A stretch of 18,774 nucleotides of DNA from assembly GCA_964630925.1 (NCBI GenBank), contig CAZVZK010000184.1, forward strand, positions 1 to 18,774, read 5' to 3'. Positions 15,702 through 18,774 of this stretch are shown here, piece after piece; position 1 is the first letter of the stretch; each line of letters opens with the position of its first letter. The DNA is from RGDT01 sp964630925. GTDB taxonomy: Bacteria > Planctomycetota > Planctomycetia > Gemmatales > Gemmataceae. The notes beneath the pieces were generated by a model that searched no databases, had not been told where the DNA came from, and saw only the letters and a list, made by a program, of their open reading frames with translations. A program made the translations under genes and the position numbers.

Positions 15702-15881
15702 ATGCCGCACGACACCCGCCGCGCCTTCCTCGCCTCCAGCCTAACCGCCCTCTCCCTCGAAGGCGTCCTGCGTCTGCAGGCCGCGTCGGCGCGGGTCCCT
15801 TCCACCGGCACCGCCGTCCTCTTCGTGCAGCACCGGCCGCGCCGCCCACCTGGACGGCCGATCACCGAGCTCGTCGGGTAG
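15702..15881 (+). pseudogene. Truncated DUF1501-like gene, N-terminal fragment only
   Basis: The frame reads 59 codons from ATG 15702 (AGGAGG 5 nt upstream) to TAG 15881. Residues 5-28 form a Tat signal (TRRAFLASSLTALSLEG), and residues 42-48 read AVLFVQH. This is how planctomycete DUF1501 proteins begin: Tat signal, then a strand that normally continues as GGPSHLDTFDPKP. Here the chain instead becomes RPRRPPGRP, while a neighbouring frame reads AAHLD, which looks like the remnant of that motif after a small indel. The remaining roughly 350-400 residues are absent and the DUF4058 gene begins 50 nt later. A deletion or recombination scar is the simplest reading. It could alternatively be a short intact Tat-exported peptide. 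Confidence 0.6.
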
Positions 15882-15902
15882 GGGCTCCCGGCCGTGGCGG
15901 GC

Positions 15903-15911
15903 TGGTAGAAT
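15903..15911 (+). promoter_or_regulatory. Extended -10 promoter element of the DUF4058 gene
   Basis: TGGTAGAAT fits the extended -10 form (TGn plus TAGAAT), with no good -35. It lies 20 nt before the start codon, so the leader would be very short. Confidence 0.4.
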
Positions 15912-15930
15912 GACGGCGAGGAGGTGCCGC

Positions 15931-16659
15931 ATGCCGATTCACGACTGGACGCGCGTCCCCGCCGGGACGTGGCACGCCTTCCACCTGAGCTGGATCTCCG
16001 CGATCCAGGAGACGCTGAACGAGGGGCTTCTCCCGGCGGGCTACTACGCCCAGGCGGAGCAGATCATCGGGCCGCTGGGGCCGGACGTGCTGGCGCTGCA
16101 ACAGCCGGCCGCGGCCCCGACCCCGCCGGGCGGCACGGCCCTGTTGACGACACGGCCGCGGCTGCGGGTGCGGGCCGAGACGGAGGCGAGCCAGTACGCC
16201 CCCAAACGGCGCACGATCATCATCCGCCACGTCAGCGGGGATCGGATCGTCGCGCTGCTGGAGATCGTCTCCCCCGGCAACAAGGGGTCGGCCCACGCGG
16301 CCCGCTCATTCGTCGAGAAGGTGGCCGACGCGCTCCACCGCGGCTACCACCTGTCGCTGGTCGATCTCTTCCCGCCCAACCCGCGCATCCCGCAGGGCAT
16401 CCACGCCGCGATCTGGGACGAGCTGGGCGAGGGGGACGCCTACGCCCTGCCGGCCGACGAGCCGCTGACGCTGGCCGCGTACACGGCGGGGCCGGTGACC
16501 GTCGCCTTCATCGAGCCGACGGCCCTCGGGCGTGAGCTGATCGCCCTGCCGCTGTACCTGACCGAGGAGGGCTACGTCGAGGTGCCACTGGAGGCGACGT
16601 ACCGGGGGGCGTACCGCGGCGTGCCGCGGCGGTGGAAGGACGTTCTGGAGGCGGCGTGA
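15931..16659 (+). CDS. DUF4058 family protein
   Basis: The product is 242 aa, close to the usual length. The N-terminal signature MPIHDWTRVPAGTWHAFHLS followed by WI and a segment LNEGLLPAGYYAQAEQ (29-44) is typical of DUF4058, a family expanded in planctomycetes and some cyanobacteria, of unknown function. A middle block IVALLEIVSPGNKG (about 102-115) and the acidic LVDLFPP segment (142-148) recall a nuclease-like or PD-(D/E)XK-like beta core; that comparison is only suggestive. The ATG at 15931 has AGGAGG 6 nt upstream. An earlier in-frame ATG at 15910 lies inside the probable extended -10 element (TGGTAGAAT, 15903-15911) and is rejected. The gene converges with the DUF2993-like gene, 15 nt apart. 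The protein appears cytoplasmic. Confidence 0.88.
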   Translation: MPIHDWTRVPAGTWHAFHLSWISAIQETLNEGLLPAGYYAQAEQIIGPLGPDVLALQQPAAAPTPPGGTALLTTRPRLRVRAETEASQYAPKRRTIIIRHVSGDRIVALLEIVSPGNKGSAHAARSFVEKVADALHRGYHLSLVDLFPPNPRIPQGIHAAIWDELGEGDAYALPADEPLTLAAYTAGPVTVAFIEPTALGRELIALPLYLTEEGYVEVPLEATYRGAYRGVPRRWKDVLEAA

Positions 16660-16674
16660 CGGGGGGGTGGACGA

Positions 16675-17121
16675 TCAAGCGGGGGGACCGGCCTCGATGA
16701 CGGCGGCGGAGGCGCTCAGCGTCACGCGGGTGAACGCCACCTCGAGGTCGATGCCGTGCGCCCTGGCCATGTCGGCGGGGCGCGCGATGACGGCGTCGCC
16801 CTCGACGCGGAGGCCCGGCTCGTCGGCGACCACGTCCCTGGCCATCTTCATCAGGACGCCGCGGAGGAACCCGCCGGGGACGCCCATCACCTTGAGGGCG
16901 GCGAGGGTGACGCGGACCTCGGGGCCGGCGGCCTCGACGGCCCAGGTCGTCTCGAAGCCGACGGTGAGGAAGGCGGTGGGGTACTTGCCCGTGACGACGA
17001 CGCCGTCGGGGGAGAAGTGGGCCTTCAGGTCCTGGACGCCCTCGGCGGCGGGCGCCGCCTTGGCGAGGATGGCGTCGAGGTCGCCGCCCGTCAGGTGTAA
17101 CTCGAGTGCCCGGATGTGCAT
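16675..17121 (-). CDS. Small DUF2993/LmeA-like protein (tentative)
   Basis: The product is 148 aa from ATG 17121; an upstream in-frame ATG at 17172 overlaps the preceding gene and lacks an SD. The chain alternates short strands and helices: HLTGGDLDAILAKAAP, then an edge strand GVVVTGKYP, then VEAAGPEVRVTLAALKVMGV, then a helix GFLRGVLMKMARDVV, then LRVEGDAVIARP. This order resembles DUF2993/LmeA proteins, which bind phospholipid in some actinobacteria, but here there is no signal peptide and the match is by eye. The start lies 11 nt after the stop of the preceding gene, so the two are almost certainly co-transcribed. The product appears cytoplasmic. The function is unknown. Confidence 0.7.
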   Translation of the reverse strand: MHIRALELHLTGGDLDAILAKAAPAAEGVQDLKAHFSPDGVVVTGKYPTAFLTVGFETTWAVEAAGPEVRVTLAALKVMGVPGGFLRGVLMKMARDVVADEPGLRVEGDAVIARPADMARAHGIDLEVAFTRVTLSASAAVIEAGPPA

Positions 17122-17132
17122 CCCGCTTCCCT

Positions 17133-17696
17133 TCAACCGAGGGGCTCCACCCACCACACGGCCGCGCCGCACACCAGCTCGACGCGGAACGGCCCTTCGG
17201 CCTGCCCGGCCTCCAGGGCGAAGGGCGTGCCCTCCGGCGCGGGCCTGATGCTGATGTACGACGCCGTGCCCCGCCCGGCCAACAGGTACAGGTCCAGGGC
17301 CATCGGCGCCTCGCCGGCCACGCGGCCCGTCACCCGTCCGTCGGCCATCACGACATCACGCAGGTAGGCCGTCGCCCGCACCTCCAACGCGGCCTCCTCC
17401 CAGCCGGCGTCCGTGACGATGGCCAGCTCGTTGCGGGGACGCAGGAGGTGCGTCACGTCGGCCTCGCCGGCGAATCCGGCGAGGGGCGTGCCGTTGAGTG
17501 ACACGTCGGCGGGGCGTGTCAGTCCGGCGACGACAAGCCAGACGCGCTCGTAGGCGTCGATGCGTCCGGGGTAGCCGAAGCGTCGGCGCAGGGGGAAGCG
17601 GCCCTCGGGGAAGGGGCCGGGCAGGTTGACGCGGCGCGGCCCGTCGGGGGTGTCCTGCTCCCAGGGGCCACGCAGGCGGATGCGGTGCGGATACAT
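17133..17696 (-). CDS. Beta-sandwich protein resembling GH2 sugar-binding domain
   Basis: The product is 187 aa, with ATG 17696 preceded by GGGGAG at 6-7 nt. Residues about 35-96 follow the pattern of the galactose-binding-like N-domain of glycoside hydrolase family 2: an arginine-rich RRRFGYPG, the strand RVWLVVAGL, ADVSLNGTPLAGF and DVTHLLRPRNELAIV. The C-terminal half (about 103-185) is also strand-rich and could be the rest of the sandwich or a second one. No catalytic glycosidase domain is present, so it is at most a binding domain. There is no signal peptide. The gene sits between a trypsin-like lipoprotein (32 nt upstream) and the DUF2993-like gene (11 nt downstream). The assignment is by pattern and only moderately secure; an orphan planctomycete protein is the alternative. 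Confidence 0.75.
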   Translation of the reverse strand: MYPHRIRLRGPWEQDTPDGPRRVNLPGPFPEGRFPLRRRFGYPGRIDAYERVWLVVAGLTRPADVSLNGTPLAGFAGEADVTHLLRPRNELAIVTDAGWEEAALEVRATAYLRDVVMADGRVTGRVAGEAPMALDLYLLAGRGTASYISIRPAPEGTPFALEAGQAEGPFRVELVCGAAVWWVEPLG

Positions 17697-17728
17697 GGCT
17701 GACTCCCCGACCCCTGGGCCGCCTCCTG

Positions 17729-18466
17729 TCACTCCACCTCGACGCCGTTCTCCGCCAGCCGCTTCCGCACGTTCTCCACGGACGTGCCGATGATCTGGCC
17801 GCCCCCGCCCCCGAGCAGCGTGGCCACGACCTTGCCCTCGTGGTCCACGATGGGCCCGCCGCTGAACGCCCGCAGGGCGAACGTCGCCGTCTGCCGGAAT
17901 ACGGTCGAGCCGCCGCCCATGAACATCTCCGGCTTGCACTCGAACGTCCGCTGCGGCCCGGCCTTGCCGACCTCCGCCCCCACCACCCAGAGCCGGTTCG
18001 TGTTCGGCACCCGCGTCGCCAGGGGCAGCGCCTCCGCCCTGTCGCCCGCCGCCAGCTTCCAGATCACCAGGTCCCGGTCCGTCACCGGCGTCGGCCCCTC
18101 GGTGTCCATCCCCACCCCGATGTACTTCGCCGCCCCCTCGGTCCTGCCGGCCTCCTCGCCACCCATCGTCGCCAGGGTGGCGCCGGACACCGTCTTCCAC
18201 TCGTCCGGCTCGAACAGGTGCGCCGCCGTCAGCATGTATTTGTCGCCCGACTTCGCCTTCACGACGAACGCCGTCCCGGCGCTCGCCTTCCGCCCGCCGA
18301 AGGTGAACGTGGGCCGATACGCCACCTGCCCCAACTTGGGCGGCGTCGCCGGCACCTCGACGTACTTGTTCTCCGGCCCCGGCGGCGGCCCCTTCGGCCC
18401 CGGCGTGGACGGGCCACAGCCGGACGCCGCCAGGGCGGCCACCAACGCGACGATCCCCGTCCTCAT
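17729..18466 (-). CDS. Trypsin-like lipoprotein (S1/HtrA-type fold)
   Basis: The product is 245 aa. The second ATG (18466) is chosen because GGGAGG lies 6 nt upstream of it but touches the first ATG (18472). The signal peptide ends in the lipobox LAASGC (Cys17), followed by a Pro/Gly-rich tether (18-45). The protease fold shows LTAAHLF (His83), VTDRDLVIWKL (Asp132) and AFSGGPIVDHEGKVV (Ser202), so a triad seems present, although the usual GDSGG motif has become AFSGG; the missing Gly/Asp could affect the oxyanion hole and activity. There is no PDZ domain. It is probably anchored to a membrane facing the periplasm-like space. It is the first gene of a three-gene same-strand set; the gap to the next gene is 32 nt. 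Confidence 0.82.
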   Translation of the reverse strand: MRTGIVALVAALAASGCGPSTPGPKGPPPGPENKYVEVPATPPKLGQVAYRPTFTFGGRKASAGTAFVVKAKSGDKYMLTAAHLFEPDEWKTVSGATLATMGGEEAGRTEGAAKYIGVGMDTEGPTPVTDRDLVIWKLAAGDRAEALPLATRVPNTNRLWVVGAEVGKAGPQRTFECKPEMFMGGGSTVFRQTATFALRAFSGGPIVDHEGKVVATLLGGGGGQIIGTSVENVRKRLAENGVEVE

Positions 18467-18500
18467 GCTCATCCTCCCTGTTTGCGGCGAGCCCATTGCA

Positions 18501-18506
18501 AGTGTA
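18501..18506 (-). promoter_or_regulatory. Possible -10 element for the trypsin-like lipoprotein gene
   Basis: TACACT reads on the minus strand about 35 nt before the ATG at 18466. No clear -35 box is found at 16-18 nt spacing, so the call is weak. Confidence 0.3.
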
Positions 18507-18569
18507 TCCGCCGGTGTCCGGTCCGTAGGATGTCCGTGCCAACGAGCGCCGGCCCGGTGGAGACGGACC

Positions 18570-18774
18570 ATGCCCCCCTTCACACGCGACCTGACCGACC
18601 CGAAGCCCGCCGCCGTCGCGGAGGCGATGGCGGACGCCGTCAACACGGCCAACGGCAAGGCCCGCGTCGGCCTCCTCAAGGCCGACCCCGCCGACTACCG
18701 TGATTTCCTCGGGAAGGAGTTTAGGGTAGCGAGTTTATTAACTGTCGCATTCGGCGGGCATGGCACGATAGTTC
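18570..18774 (+). CDS. Unrecognised protein, 5' part only, possibly interrupted by a mobile element
   Basis: The frame runs from ATG 18570 (GGAG 7 nt upstream) to the right edge with no stop. The first 50 or so residues (MPPFTRDLTDPKPAAVAEAM, then ADAVNTANGKARVGLLKAD and DYRDFLGKEF) are helix-like, Ala/Asp-rich and use the same GC-rich codons as the rest of the window. After about 18720 the base composition falls to roughly 49% GC with rare codons such as TTA and ATA, although the frame stays open. The end of the native gene is therefore probably lost at an insertion. I do not recognise the family. It diverges from the trypsin-like lipoprotein gene across about 100 bp. Confidence 0.55.
   Translation, partial: MPPFTRDLTDPKPAAVAEAMADAVNTANGKARVGLLKADPADYRDFLGKEFRVASLLTVAFGGHGTIV
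18720..18774. mobile_element. Possible end of an insertion sequence at the right edge
   Basis: The last 55 bases are about 49% GC against roughly 70% elsewhere, and the change is abrupt inside a coding frame. Such a switch at a sequence end fits the tip of a repeated insertion sequence where assembly stopped. The partner inverted repeat and any transposase lie outside the window, so the element cannot be named. Confidence 0.35.

Noticed and set aside
1..18774. CRISPR array, tRNA or rRNA genes
   Set aside because: No regularly spaced direct repeats with unique spacers, and no tRNA or rRNA signature sequences were noticed on either strand; a dedicated scan was not possible.

Overview
The window is about 70% GC and looks like chromosomal DNA of a planctomycete of the Gemmata/Gemmataceae type. 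The basis is gene content and style: a membrane Ser/Thr kinase with a DWG motif, a typical planctomycete N-terminal region and a kinesin-light-chain-like TPR tail; a DUF4058 protein; a DUF1501-type Tat leader; a standalone WD40 protein; degenerate trypsin-like proteases; and lipoproteins. No ribosomal, tRNA, phage or CRISPR locus is visible. Assignments rest on motif reading, not on database search.

Layout. 1-1655 (minus): a small lipoprotein followed by an exported double-BON-domain protein that runs off the left edge. 1800-2080 (minus): an apparently free-standing structured RNA gene with its own sigma70-like promoter, several helices, an unusually complete Shine-Dalgarno motif and a strong rho-independent terminator. 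2135-3018 (plus): a Rad52-like single-strand annealing protein with its own promoter, diverging from the RNA. 3005-3565 (minus): a TlpA-like thioredoxin, diverging from an alpha/beta hydrolase (3669-4433, plus) across a short promoter region with an inverted repeat. 4554-4590: a hairpin between convergent genes. 4645-10196 (minus): a kinase-TPR gene followed by a two-domain trypsin/PDZ protein. 10278-10410: a long inverted repeat between the kinase and the divergently transcribed genes to its right. 10485-15603 (plus): a ~1,290-residue protein of unknown family, then a seven-blade WD40 propeller with a C-terminal zinc ribbon. 15645-15881: the start of a DUF1501-like gene, cut off after about 59 codons. 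15931-16659 (plus): DUF4058. 16675-18466 (minus): a three-gene set of trypsin-like lipoprotein, galactose-binding-fold-like protein and a small DUF2993/LmeA-like protein. 18570-18774 (plus): an unrecognised gene whose sequence changes to about 49% GC after about 18720, as expected at a mobile-element junction.

How the parts may work together. The kinase and the protease/PDZ gene are consecutive on one strand and share the hairpin at their end. The giant protein and the WD40 protein lie in line on the opposite strand. Kinase, TPR, PDZ, WD40 and the unknown scaffold-like protein together suggest a signalling and protein-interaction neighbourhood, but this link is inference from position only. 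The strongest candidate for something undescribed is the RNA gene at 1800-2050. Next come the giant protein and the protease whose second catalytic domain has lost its His and carries Cys in place of Ser.
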